A DNA stretch of 64,000 nt from Promethearchaeota archaeon. Lineage in GTDB: Archaea > Asgardarchaeota > Lokiarchaeia > Sigyniarchaeales > SOKP01. Both the position numbers and the translations under genes were made by a program. This document shows, piece by piece, positions 28,176 through 37,257 of this stretch. Position 1 is the first letter of the stretch, and every line of letters starts with the position of its first letter. Below the pieces are notes generated by a model. It was not told where the DNA came from and searched no databases. It saw nothing but the letters and a program-made list of their open reading frames with translations. The stretch spans positions 17,582 through 81,581 of the forward strand of contig JAHLWS010000056.1 in the NCBI GenBank assembly GCA_019057795.1. The letters are read 5' to 3'.

Positions 28176-29219
28176 ATGGCTAATCCAAATATTTTATTCT
28201 ACGGTGCAGGTGCTATTGGTAGTACTCTTAGCGGATGGCTAAGTGAACATTATGAAAACGTTTATGTTTTAGCCAGAGGAGAAAATGCTGAAGTCATAAA
28301 ATCAAAGGGATTGACTTTATATGAAATAGATAAAACAAAGTCAAAAACTATTCCATTAAAGATAATAACCAACGTAAATAACCTTAAGCAATTTGATATA
28401 ATAGTTATCACTGTAAAAAATTATGATCTTGAGGAAGTTGCTAAAGATATATATGAAAAGTTAGGTGATAAGCCTATAATTGTGGGTTTGCAAAATGGTA
28501 TTGAAAACCAAAAGATATTACCCAAGTATTTTTCAAAGATTATTTATGGAGTAATTGTATGTTCAGCTTGGTATGATGAACCAGGAATTTTTGGAAATCG
28601 AGGAAAAGGACAAATTCTATTGGGGACAACGAATAACGAAAATCAAGAAATATTGGAGCAAGTAAGGGATATTCTGGCTCTTGGCTTTCCTACTAAAATA
28701 ACGAGACGATATAATGATGCAGCCCACTCTAAACTAATCTTAAATATAATAAATTCAATTTTTACTATAATAAGTAAGGAGAATTTAACTATTGATGATA
28801 AATTTAAGATCTGGAAAATTTTTGTATCTTCCTTTTTAGAAGGAGTAGAAGTATTAAAAAAAGCAGGATATAGAGAACAAAAACTTAAAGGATTACCTTC
28901 ATGGAGAACAATTGAATTCGCACAAAATTTAGAAAAAAAAATGGCTCTCGATTCTTTTGAGGAAAGTATGAAATTTTCTTGGCTCAACAGTATGGCACAA
29001 GATATGGTTCTCCTAAAAAGACAGAAATCAGAAATTGATACATTAAATGGGTATTTTATAGAATTAGCAGATAAGTTTGAGTTAGAGGTTCCATTTAATC
29101 GTACTCTCTATGATCTTTGTAAAAAACAGTTTAAGAAAGTTCCTTTTAAGCCACTACATGTTGATATAGTATGGAATAAACTCAATGAAAATTTAAAAGA
29201 GAAATTAAAGTTAGATTAG
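28176..29219 (+). CDS. 2-dehydropantoate 2-reductase family protein (ApbA/PanE-like)
   Basis: This 347-residue dehydrogenase has the Rossmann NADP-binding start FYGAGAIGSTLSGWL, the family segment IVITVKNYDLEEVAKDI, and GLQNGIENQKIL with the conserved Asn. The helical C-terminal domain of ketopantoate reductases follows. It begins 20 bases after the thiolase stop, so the two genes are probably one operon. Several members of this family in catabolic clusters act on other 2-oxo or 3-hydroxy acids, so coenzyme A synthesis is only one possibility. Confidence 0.88.
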   Translation: MANPNILFYGAGAIGSTLSGWLSEHYENVYVLARGENAEVIKSKGLTLYEIDKTKSKTIPLKIITNVNNLKQFDIIVITVKNYDLEEVAKDIYEKLGDKPIIVGLQNGIENQKILPKYFSKIIYGVIVCSAWYDEPGIFGNRGKGQILLGTTNNENQEILEQVRDILALGFPTKITRRYNDAAHSKLILNIINSIFTIISKENLTIDDKFKIWKIFVSSFLEGVEVLKKAGYREQKLKGLPSWRTIEFAQNLEKKMALDSFEESMKFSWLNSMAQDMVLLKRQKSEIDTLNGYFIELADKFELEVPFNRTLYDLCKKQFKKVPFKPLHVDIVWNKLNENLKEKLKLD

Positions 29220-29233
29220 TCAAAAAAACAATA

Positions 29234-31735
29234 TTAAATTTTATGAGATTCTCGAGCGATTATTTCGTCTTGTAATTCTTTTCCTATAGCATTGAAGTAA
29301 GCATTATAACCTGTAATTCGAACTAAGAGATTAGTATAGTTTTCTGGATGTTTTTGAGCGTCTTTTAGCATTTCTACATCAAGCATGTTTATTTGCAAGC
29401 ATGTACCACCATTTTCAACGTAACCTTTCAAATAAGATTTAAATTTTTCTTTATGTTCTGGGTCTTTAAGTATCGAAGGATTAAATGTAATCGTATGACT
29501 GCTTCCGTTAGGTAAATAATTAATATAGGCTCCATTTTCTGTTTTACCCCCCAGAACCACACCCACAGAATTTGTTACGGCGGTTGGTCCTTTAAGATCT
29601 GCCCCATTTGAAGGACAAATTGCGTTAGATAAAAATGTCGCCTTATTTCGGCCGTTTGGGGTAGCAACTGTAAAACCAGCGTCAGCACCCGCCCAATAAT
29701 TCCAAGACAACATACCTGGTCTAAATTGATAATTCGTAGATGTTTTGTACTTCCAAGTTTCGTCAGACCATACTTTCATTATTTTTCTTGCCAGCTCGTC
29801 AGCATCGTCAACATCATTTCCGTATTTAGGTGCTCTATTTTTTAACATCGTTTGGATAACAGCAAATTCTTCCCCCTCGAAATTGTTAATGAGAGCATCT
29901 TTAATTTGAGTAATGGAGTATTTATTATCATCGTAAACAAATTTCTTAATTGCTAGTAAAGAATCGACTGTTGTTGCGAATCCAACTCCCTCAACGGTTA
30001 TAAACCTTAATTCAGGACCGCCTCTTCTAATATCCAATCCTTTTTCAATACACCCTCGAACTAAAGTGGATAAATATGGCGTGGGCACGAATTCGGCTCT
30101 AATGTCTTCGGTTAAATTATATGTATCTACAGTATATTTAATAAGGAATTCAATTTGCTTTTTCCAAGCATTCCAAAAATCTTCCCAAGTCTGAAAACTT
30201 TCAGGATTTCCCGTTTTTGGTCCTATTTGTTGACCAGTTTTAGTAACGACATCATTGCCGGGCATATTCTTTCCGTTCCAAAGAGTCAATTCAATGCTTT
30301 TAGTTAAATTTGGGTTGCAATTTACAGTACCCGATCGATCGTTTCCTTGCATCGTATTTTCTAAGCACCCAACACAAGCGTAATCCCAAGCTTCTTCGGG
30401 CGAAATTCCTTCTGTTATCATTCCAGCGATGCTCCTTTCGTCGAAATTTATGAGGAATGGTGCTCCTTGCGATCGAGATACTATGTCTACTATAATATTC
30501 AATAACTTCTCGGGTGAATTTCGATGCAGCCGAACATTAGGTTTTGGTTCTAAAATAGGCGACCATTCGTCTACGACTTCCAAAATAGTATAAGTTAATT
30601 CGTTGGTTAAGTCTTCCCCATTAGGTCCGCACCCACTAAGCGTCATCAATTGTCCGAACGCTGAAGTTATACCTTGCTTTCCTACCATTATTTGTGCGTC
30701 ATAGGCAGTATTGCAATGAAACCAAAAACTTCCTAAAATGTCTTTTGCAAACTCCTTTGAGATAGTTTTCTCATCAACAACATCTTTTTTATACAAATGC
30801 CAAAGATGCAGATCTGTCCGACCAAAAGATATACCTGGGCCAGGATATGATTCTTCCGCCATGATTAACATATGAGTTAACCAAATTGCTTGAACGCCCT
30901 GCCAAAAGGTTTCTGCCGGCTCCCAAGGGACTTTTTCGAGATTTTTAGCCATTTGTTCGAGTTCTTCTACTCTCTCTGACGATGACGCAGTTTCTTTAAG
31001 CCTTCTACATTCTTCGGCGTACTTCATCGCTAATTTTCTTGGGACTTCCGCAGCTTCCATCATTGCTCTTAATTCTTGGCCTTTAGGACCTTTTTTCTCG
31101 CGTTCGTTCAATTGGTCGTATTGTGTTTCTGCTTTTTCGTAAATGTACTTGAAGCCTTTTTTAATTATTGTTTCGTGATCTGGGATGAGATGACCAGCTG
31201 TAGCTCCTACATTTCCAAATCCAGACTTATGAAATTTATAAAATTTTTGTCTGACATTCAGATTATTTTTCCAGTATCTTTTAGTTTCTTTTTTTGTTAA
31301 ACAGTTACTCAATTGAGTGTTAAATCTACCTCCTGCAATTAAATCGTTTTCAGAAATAATTTCTTGAGGAATATAATTAAGCATAACCTCCTCAAAAAAG
31401 CGTATTTTACGCTCGGGTAAGGATAACTCCCAGAAATTGTCGGGTAATTTAACAGGTAATGCCATGGATCTTAAAGCCCCCTCAAAAACTCCTTTTCCCT
31501 TATTACCAATGTAAAAGTGAACTTCAGGGGCAACATAATAATCTGTTTCTTTCCATATTATATCCCAATCTGTTCCAGTAGTAAACGGCATGTATTGATT
31601 GTTCCATTCACGTTTAACTCCCTTAAAGTAATATTCTCTTAACCATTTCGACCTTGAAGATAAATCATGAGGTTCAACTATATTATACTTTGGTACTTCT
31701 TTCTTAACTTCGGATTTATTATCTAAATCACTCAT
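29234..31735 (-). CDS. glycyl-radical enzyme (pyruvate formate-lyase superfamily)
   Basis: This 833-residue protein is a full glycyl-radical enzyme. The active-site thiyl Cys is C457 in YACVGCLENTMQG, followed by Glu459; the Cys-x-Glu arrangement is seen in the dehydratase, lyase and decarboxylase members, not in true PFL, which has two adjacent Cys. The radical site is Gly809 in VRITGYNAYF near the C-terminus. NYWAGADAGFTVATPNGR is typical of the non-PFL subfamilies. The substrate is uncertain. It depends on the activase at 21672-22637. It is convergent with the ketopantoate-reductase-like gene, 14 bases away. Confidence 0.93.
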   Translation of the reverse strand: MSDLDNKSEVKKEVPKYNIVEPHDLSSRSKWLREYYFKGVKREWNNQYMPFTTGTDWDIIWKETDYYVAPEVHFYIGNKGKGVFEGALRSMALPVKLPDNFWELSLPERKIRFFEEVMLNYIPQEIISENDLIAGGRFNTQLSNCLTKKETKRYWKNNLNVRQKFYKFHKSGFGNVGATAGHLIPDHETIIKKGFKYIYEKAETQYDQLNEREKKGPKGQELRAMMEAAEVPRKLAMKYAEECRRLKETASSSERVEELEQMAKNLEKVPWEPAETFWQGVQAIWLTHMLIMAEESYPGPGISFGRTDLHLWHLYKKDVVDEKTISKEFAKDILGSFWFHCNTAYDAQIMVGKQGITSAFGQLMTLSGCGPNGEDLTNELTYTILEVVDEWSPILEPKPNVRLHRNSPEKLLNIIVDIVSRSQGAPFLINFDERSIAGMITEGISPEEAWDYACVGCLENTMQGNDRSGTVNCNPNLTKSIELTLWNGKNMPGNDVVTKTGQQIGPKTGNPESFQTWEDFWNAWKKQIEFLIKYTVDTYNLTEDIRAEFVPTPYLSTLVRGCIEKGLDIRRGGPELRFITVEGVGFATTVDSLLAIKKFVYDDNKYSITQIKDALINNFEGEEFAVIQTMLKNRAPKYGNDVDDADELARKIMKVWSDETWKYKTSTNYQFRPGMLSWNYWAGADAGFTVATPNGRNKATFLSNAICPSNGADLKGPTAVTNSVGVVLGGKTENGAYINYLPNGSSHTITFNPSILKDPEHKEKFKSYLKGYVENGGTCLQINMLDVEMLKDAQKHPENYTNLLVRITGYNAYFNAIGKELQDEIIARESHKI

Positions 31736-32082
31736 TTTAATGGCTCCTTAGAATTTTTTATAATTAAAAAATATAAAGTTTAACTTTTAGGTAATCCTTG
31801 TTTAAAGTTAATTCAAACTCAATTATAAATTTTCAAGTTATTTCATATAAGAGGGCATTTAAATTATTTCTTATACATTTCAATTTAGGTTATTTTTAAT
31901 TTCCTTTAGTAATTTCAATAAATTTATTAATTTATTTTACACAAATATCATTAAGACTCCAAAAGAATGAAATATTTATTTTGAATTTAAGATTGAAATT
32001 TTCTGTTCTAATATAAAATAGAAAAAAGTTTTAATTAAATTACAAACAATTAGAATATAAGAAAGGTATAAGGTTTTGTCAT
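31736..32082 (+). other. intergenic region, 347 bases, divergent promoters
   Basis: This very AT-rich space separates the divergent glycyl-radical and thioredoxin-reductase-like genes. No ORF of credible composition, RNA-like GC island or repeat is visible. A GGCTCC complement (GGAGCC on the minus strand) just before the glycyl-radical ATG may be its ribosome-binding site. Confidence 0.5.
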
Positions 32083-33027
32083 ATGGAATTAAAAGAGTAC
32101 AAATGTGAGGTTTTAATAATAGGTTCAGGCCCAGCGGGATTAAGTGCGGGAGTTTATTGTGGTAGAGCAAACAGAAGTACTATTATATTAGACGGAAAAG
32201 AGCCTTCTGCTTTAGAGAAAACGAAAGAAATAAAAAATTGGTTGGGAGAGGCAGATATTGGAGGGTTAGAGCTTCTAAAAAAGTTTAGGAAACACGCTGA
32301 AAGCTTCGATAATGTCGAAATTATAAAAGGAGATGTCATCGCACTAATGTTAGGTATGGGTATGAATATGGTCTCAACTAGAAATGCAAATATTACTGCT
32401 GATGTTGTATTAATCGCCACTGGCACGGGAGTAAGGAAAGAAATAATTAAAGGAGAAAGTGGATTAATTGGTTTTGGCGTGTCTTATTGTGCGTTATGTG
32501 ATGGTCCATTATTTAAAGAGAGACATGTCTATTTATATGGTTCGGACGAAGAAGTTTTGGAAGACGCGCTTGTTCTTGATCAAATGGGTTGTATAACACA
32601 CATCATTACTAATGTAGGATTTAATGATTTACCTGAATTAGCTACTGAAGTTAAAGAAAAAGGAATCGAAATTATTGACAATATGGAAATCGTTGAAGCT
32701 ATCTCGGATTCCGATGGTATAATCCAGAAAATTTTGTGCAAAACAACAAAACCAGAGCAAGAAGATCAAGAAATAAAAGAGTACGAATTAGCTTGTCTAT
32801 TCATCTTATCGCACATACCTTCTAATTCGATATTTAAAAAAGCGGGAGTAGAATTGGATGAGAATGGTAATGTCGCTGCTGACGAGCATCAACAAACAAA
32901 TATTCAAGGAGTATATGCCGCCGGAGATGTAACTGGAGGCCTATTTCAAGTAGTTTTTGCTGCGGCAGAAGGCGCGCGTGCAGGGATAAACGCTTGTAAA
33001 TACCTACGAAAATCAAAGAAAGAATAA
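32083..33027 (+). CDS. thioredoxin reductase-like flavoprotein with degenerate NADPH site
   Basis: This 314-residue protein has the FAD-binding GSGPAGLSAGVYCGR (residues 14-28), the redox pair C136-A-L-C139 in SYCALCDGPLF, and the second FAD motif GVYAAGDVTGG. The usual NADPH motif GGGDSAxEEA is replaced by YGSDEEVLEDA, and the HRRxxxR phosphate clamp is absent (ITNVGFND). This matches thioredoxin reductases that take electrons from ferredoxin, F420 or a second flavin, not NADPH. No thioredoxin gene is adjacent. It would reduce a disulfide partner in the cytoplasm. Confidence 0.88.
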   Translation: MELKEYKCEVLIIGSGPAGLSAGVYCGRANRSTIILDGKEPSALEKTKEIKNWLGEADIGGLELLKKFRKHAESFDNVEIIKGDVIALMLGMGMNMVSTRNANITADVVLIATGTGVRKEIIKGESGLIGFGVSYCALCDGPLFKERHVYLYGSDEEVLEDALVLDQMGCITHIITNVGFNDLPELATEVKEKGIEIIDNMEIVEAISDSDGIIQKILCKTTKPEQEDQEIKEYELACLFILSHIPSNSIFKKAGVELDENGNVAADEHQQTNIQGVYAAGDVTGGLFQVVFAAAEGARAGINACKYLRKSKKE

Positions 33028-33076
33028 TTAAAATCTATTTTTTAATCTTCATAAATTAATTCTTCATAATACGGAG

Positions 33077-33102
33077 ATATTATACCATATTATGTAATAT
33101 CA
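33077..33102. promoter_or_regulatory. 26-base dyad upstream of xerA
   Basis: GATATTA and TAATATC form perfect 7-base inverted arms around a 12-base AT-rich spacer, 20 bases before the recombinase ATG. It could be an operator, the recombinase's own binding site, or chance in an AT-rich gap. The spacer is longer than the 6 bases between the arms of known archaeal dif sites. Confidence 0.3.
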
Positions 33103-33121
33103 CGATGCTATTTCTTTTATT

Positions 33122-34048
33122 ATGGTTAATTATAAGGTTTCAGATTTTATCGAAGATTTTTTGATTTCGAAAGAAGTAGAAGAAGGGTGTGCGCCATCTA
33201 CCATTAAAGCGTATCGATACGATCTTGAAAAGTTTATTAACCTTGTAGGAGATATTGACCTCGAATCGCCAGTTTTGAGACAAAGGATAAGACTCTTTTT
33301 AAAAAAACTGAAAGATTTAGATTATTCAAAAAAGGGTATAAGTAGAAAAATCGCGTCGTTAAGATCGTTTTTTAAGTTTTTAACTTTAAATGAATTTATC
33401 ACTAAAAACCCTATGGCAACAATTAAATCCCCAAAAATCAAACTAGAAGAGAGCCTCCCTAAATTTCTGGATGTTTCTGACATTGAAGTTATTTTTAACA
33501 AGCTGAACGATTGGAGGCTATTTAATTCAAGAAAGAGTCTAAGGTATTACTTAACTGTGAGATTGTTATATTCCACTATGGCTCGTGTAAGCGAATTGTG
33601 TGACATTAAAATTAGGGATATCGATTTCAAGAATGGATATATAAGGTTAAAAGGGAAAGGGGGTAAAGAAAGGATTGTTCCCGTCGATCAAAAGACTTTA
33701 GAGCTTTTTAAGGAACATTTGAATAATAGGATATCTTATAGTTCTGAAGATTATTTATTGGTTAATACAAGAAATCAAAAATTAAATCCTCGCGTTATTC
33801 AGGCTGATATAAAATTGATAAAAGAAAAGTGTGGATTTCCAGATTCAAAGATTATTACGCCCCACATATTTAGACATACTGGAGCGACGCATCTTAGGCG
33901 TTCTGGGATGGATATTAGTGAATTACAGGACATTTTAGGCCATAGCTCTCCAAATACTACCCGAATCTATGCTAAGAACGATATTACTAAATTAAAGCAA
34001 TCGTATTCAACGATGCATCCATTAAATAATAATGATTTGAAACTGTAA
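33122..34048 (+). CDS. xerA: XerA-like tyrosine recombinase
   Basis: This 308-residue recombinase has the SAM-like N-terminal core-binding domain (residues 5-100) and the catalytic domain with R155 (TMARVSEL), a Lys in KGKGGKERIVPV, H248-x-x-R251 (HIFRHTGATHL), H274 (LGHSS) and the nucleophile Y283 (TRIYAKND). The full set R-K-H-R-H-Y is intact. Archaeal XerA resolves chromosome dimers at dif. The gene is 155 bases upstream of orc1/cdc6, a setting more suggestive of a housekeeping Xer than of an integrase; no mobile element surrounds it. Confidence 0.88.
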   Translation: MVNYKVSDFIEDFLISKEVEEGCAPSTIKAYRYDLEKFINLVGDIDLESPVLRQRIRLFLKKLKDLDYSKKGISRKIASLRSFFKFLTLNEFITKNPMATIKSPKIKLEESLPKFLDVSDIEVIFNKLNDWRLFNSRKSLRYYLTVRLLYSTMARVSELCDIKIRDIDFKNGYIRLKGKGGKERIVPVDQKTLELFKEHLNNRISYSSEDYLLVNTRNQKLNPRVIQADIKLIKEKCGFPDSKIITPHIFRHTGATHLRRSGMDISELQDILGHSSPNTTRIYAKNDITKLKQSYSTMHPLNNNDLKL

Positions 34049-34174
34049 AAACCAAGTTTTTAATAATATACTTTTTTATCATAGAAGTGATTATCTAATA
34101 ATCTTCTAATAAAAACTTAAAAGTATAAGAAAGTTTAAACTTAATTTGTTCTATATTTACTTATACATTATTAA

Positions 34175-34214
34175 TAGTTAATCATAGACAAGGATAGTTA
34201 ATCATGGACGAGGA
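34175..34214 (+). repeat. 20-bp tandem duplication spanning the orc1/cdc6 start codon
   Basis: Two adjacent 20-base copies (34175-34194 and 34195-34214) differ at two positions only. The second copy contains the ATG start in ATCATGGACGAGGA; the first has ATCATAGACAAGGA. The duplication therefore supplies both the start codon and the purine-rich AAGGA 5 bases before the second copy. Confidence 0.75.
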
Positions 34215-35394
34215 TGAATTTCGAAAACAATTCATGACGAAATCAGTGTTTAAGAAAGCAAGCTCGCTTGATATGAGTTATGTACCTGAAAAGTTATATT
34301 GTCGAGACGAGGTAATTAAAAGCTTAATATATAACTTTAGAAGAATTCTTGAAGAAAAAGTGCAGCCTACGATCAGTTGCTTGATTTTAGGAAAAGGTGG
34401 GGTTGGAAAAACGGTTACAGCAAGATATTTCGGTAGAAATTTTAAGACTATTGCCTTAGAAAAAGATGTTAATATTTTTGTTGAATATTTTAATTGTATA
34501 AATTTTCGCTCAAAAAGTAAAATTGTACGAGAACTTTTGGCTAAATATACTCACGGATCTGGGCGCGGTTTTAGCGACGACGAAGCACTCAAATTAATAT
34601 TAACACAGTTAATAAGAGAAAAAGGTTATATGTTATTAGTTATCGACGAAATTCACCTATTAAAATCCGAAGAAATTTTAGCTTTTTTAGATATTTCCGA
34701 AACTTATGGACATCAAAACGCTAAACTCTCGATTTTATTAATATCTCGTAATAGAGACTGGATGAGGATTGAGACGGAAAGGATTTTAAGTCGATTAAAC
34801 GAAAAGATTATTCTTAAACCCTACAATTATGACGAGGCAAAACAAATATTAGAATATAGAAGCGAGGAGGCGTTTAAAGAGTACGTTATCAGTGATGACA
34901 TTTTAAATATGGTGAGTCAAATTGTTGCTGATCACGAGAATATGCGTCATGGAATTGAGATTTTGAGAAAGAGTGGGCTCTACGCGGATAAAAATAGCTT
35001 ATCTAGCGTAAATGCTGAGATTATTAGAGAAGCTTCAAATGAAGTTTACCCCACTTTTAGAGCAGATATTATTGATCAATTAAACGATCAAGAGCTTCTG
35101 GCGCTATATGGGATAGCTAGGTCTTTAATTAACCATAAGGAACCCTTCTCTTTAGTTGATGATGCTTTCGAAGAGTATCAAATAATATGCGAAACTTATT
35201 CAATAGAACCACACGTAAAAATGAGTTTTAGGAAATATATACGGCAACTAAATCAATTAGAAATTATTTCTTCGAAAACTGTAAGAATTGAGGAAGCAGA
35301 GCGAGGTCGACATCTTGAAATTACTTTGTTAGATATTCCAGCAGTTAAATTGGAAGAATTTTTAATAGATATTTTTAACAGAAAGTTTGATTAA
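34204..35394 (+). CDS. cdc6: Orc1/Cdc6 replication initiator (AAA+)
   Basis: This 396-residue AAA+ protein starts with the Orc1/Cdc6-like DMSYVPEKLYCRDEVIKSL. It has Walker A GKGGVGKT at residues 63-70, Walker B LLVIDEIH near residue 146, and the sensor-2 helix MRHGIEILRKSGLYA. A winged-helix domain fills the last 110 residues. It would bind origin recognition boxes and load MCM. Sensor 2 has Arg as expected. The neighbouring intergenic spaces contain AT-rich repeats but no origin recognition box that I can identify. Confidence 0.9.
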   Translation: MDEDEFRKQFMTKSVFKKASSLDMSYVPEKLYCRDEVIKSLIYNFRRILEEKVQPTISCLILGKGGVGKTVTARYFGRNFKTIALEKDVNIFVEYFNCINFRSKSKIVRELLAKYTHGSGRGFSDDEALKLILTQLIREKGYMLLVIDEIHLLKSEEILAFLDISETYGHQNAKLSILLISRNRDWMRIETERILSRLNEKIILKPYNYDEAKQILEYRSEEAFKEYVISDDILNMVSQIVADHENMRHGIEILRKSGLYADKNSLSSVNAEIIREASNEVYPTFRADIIDQLNDQELLALYGIARSLINHKEPFSLVDDAFEEYQIICETYSIEPHVKMSFRKYIRQLNQLEIISSKTVRIEEAERGRHLEITLLDIPAVKLEEFLIDIFNRKFD

Positions 35395-35553
35395 TAAGTC
35401 TTTATATTTGTAAAAGTTGGACTATAATAATAAGTCCTTTCGCTTTTTTGAGCTAAAAAATATACTCTAGAATTAATTAAATAAGAAATATTAATCTTGG
35501 AGAATTTGAACTTACTCAAAGGATTTTTAATATTGGTTAAATTAATCAATTAA

Positions 35554-35784
35554 TTAATAGTTTTTTTTTTCTTCCTTTGACTTTGAGTACCAGTCCAACC
35601 AATCCTTGCGTCGGTTTTTTGCTTTCTGTACTTCATCAGTTTCTAATCCCCGTTCATTTCGTATCTTATGCCAAAATTGATCTAATTCGTAACGAGATAA
35701 TGACAATCCACATGAACTACATACCATAAGACGATTGTCGGGATTGTATTTCATGTTACCAGCGCATTCTGGACAACGAGCCAT
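35554..35784 (-). CDS. zinc-ribbon protein, 76 aa
   Basis: This small protein has one zinc ribbon, CPECAGNMKYNPDNRLMVCSSCG (the cysteines are at residues 4, 7, 22 and 25), resembling the TFIIB/TFIIS-type ribbon. A charged helical tail ends in WLDWYSKSKEEKKNY. It is cytoplasmic and probably binds nucleic acid or a protein partner. It faces orc1/cdc6 convergently. The function is not known. Confidence 0.75.
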   Translation of the reverse strand: MARCPECAGNMKYNPDNRLMVCSSCGLSLSRYELDQFWHKIRNERGLETDEVQKAKNRRKDWLDWYSKSKEEKKNY

Positions 35785-35940
35785 ATTCTTTTCTTTCTAT
35801 TTTTTTTTCTCTTGTAATATTAGAATTAAACACCGTTAAAATAATTATTGTTAACCTTAAACTCCAAATTTATTTTTAATGTTGTATTAATCTAATAAAA
35901 ATCATTAAATTAGTCATTTATTAGCATAATATTTGTAAAA

Positions 35941-37185
35941 GTGGTATTATTGAGATCAGATGTCTATTACATTACAGCACGAACACACACTCATGAAGAG
36001 AGTTTAAGTAAAGTTAAAGGTCCTTTAGCGCTAGATAAAATCGGATTTAAGAACAAAGTGAATAAAGGAGATAAAGTAGTAATCAAAACTCACTTCGGAG
36101 CTTTAGAGAATGTTAGATATTTACGTCCTAGTTATTTAAGATTCCTATGTGATTATGTAAAGGGTTTAAAAGCAATTCCATCTGTAGCAGAATCGTGCGG
36201 TTGGGGTGCTCCAGAGGCGTTTACAGGGACCCATACGGAATACAGTGGTCGAGCAACAGAAAAGGAATACTTAGAAATAGCTAAAATGCATGGTTTTACC
36301 GATGAAACCATGGGAGCAAAAATTTTAATGCTTGATGGTAGCGTTGGTACCGATATAGCGATACAAAAAATTAATGGTAAGCGATTTAAAGAAATATTAG
36401 TTGCCGGGAGATTGAGAGAATTTGACCACATGATTTTAGCTACACATTTTAAAGGGCACGCTGGAGCTGGGTTTGGTGGGGCTATAAAGAATTTAGGCAT
36501 TGGGTGCGTAAGCAAAGGAGGTAAAGTTCAAGCGCATGTTGGTAAAAAATTTGAATTTAATTACGACGCACCAATTTCTGATTACGAAGATTGTTTGAAA
36601 ATTTGTCCTACAAATGCCTTAACGGAAAGAACAGACGGTAAATTAAAGCGTGATGAGAATAAATGTAGATACTGTTATATGTGTAAATCAGTCTGTAAAA
36701 ATAATGTAATAGATACTGGAGCATCAACACGAGAGGAATTTATAACTCAGATGGTAGATAACGCTGCGGGTGTTGTTGATTATTTTGGAAAGGATAAAAT
36801 ATTTTATATCAATTATGTTATAGATGTTACATGGCAATGTGATTGTACAGGTGGTTCCGATATTCCATTTGTGAGCGATATTGGTGTTTTATCCTCACTG
36901 GATCCCGTTGCAATAGATCAAGTTGCCATTGATTTAATTCATTCTTCTTTAATGAACCCTCATTCAATTTTAGGTGATGTTAAAAATATATCTAAAGATA
37001 ACACACATGAATGGTTTTCTTACGTACCTAGATTTGATCCGAAAACACATGAATTGGACTTAAATCTCAATGGGAAAGAATCCAAACACTGGGAATTACA
37101 ATTGAAAGCAGCAGAAGATATCGGATTGGGGTCGAAGGACTATAATTTAGTTGAAGTGAAAGTAGAAAGTAAGAAGAAGAATTAA
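35941..37185 (+). CDS. DUF362 protein with ferredoxin-like 4Fe-4S domain
   Basis: This 414-residue protein has the DUF362 core (VVIKTHFGALENVRYLRPSYL, ILATHFKGHAGAGFGGAIKNLGIG) with an inserted two-cluster ferredoxin region, CLKICPTNAL and CRYCYMCKSVCKNNVI, near residues 220-260. It starts at GTG 35941, since no ATG precedes the conserved segment. DUF362 proteins are cytoplasmic Fe-S proteins of uncertain role in anaerobes. The DUF1326 gene follows on the same strand after 72 bases. Confidence 0.88.
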   Translation: MVLLRSDVYYITARTHTHEESLSKVKGPLALDKIGFKNKVNKGDKVVIKTHFGALENVRYLRPSYLRFLCDYVKGLKAIPSVAESCGWGAPEAFTGTHTEYSGRATEKEYLEIAKMHGFTDETMGAKILMLDGSVGTDIAIQKINGKRFKEILVAGRLREFDHMILATHFKGHAGAGFGGAIKNLGIGCVSKGGKVQAHVGKKFEFNYDAPISDYEDCLKICPTNALTERTDGKLKRDENKCRYCYMCKSVCKNNVIDTGASTREEFITQMVDNAAGVVDYFGKDKIFYINYVIDVTWQCDCTGGSDIPFVSDIGVLSSLDPVAIDQVAIDLIHSSLMNPHSILGDVKNISKDNTHEWFSYVPRFDPKTHELDLNLNGKESKHWELQLKAAEDIGLGSKDYNLVEVKVESKKKN

Positions 37186-37257
37186 AAAGCATTCTATACT
37201 TTAATCATTAATAGAATTATCTTAAATTTAATACAGATAACAGATGGGTGAAATTAT

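Noticed and set aside
33077..33102. The dyad before xerA as an archaeal dif site.
   Set aside because: Known archaeal dif sites have about 11-base arms around a 6-base centre; here the arms are 7 bases with a 12-base spacer, so I list it only as a possible regulatory site.
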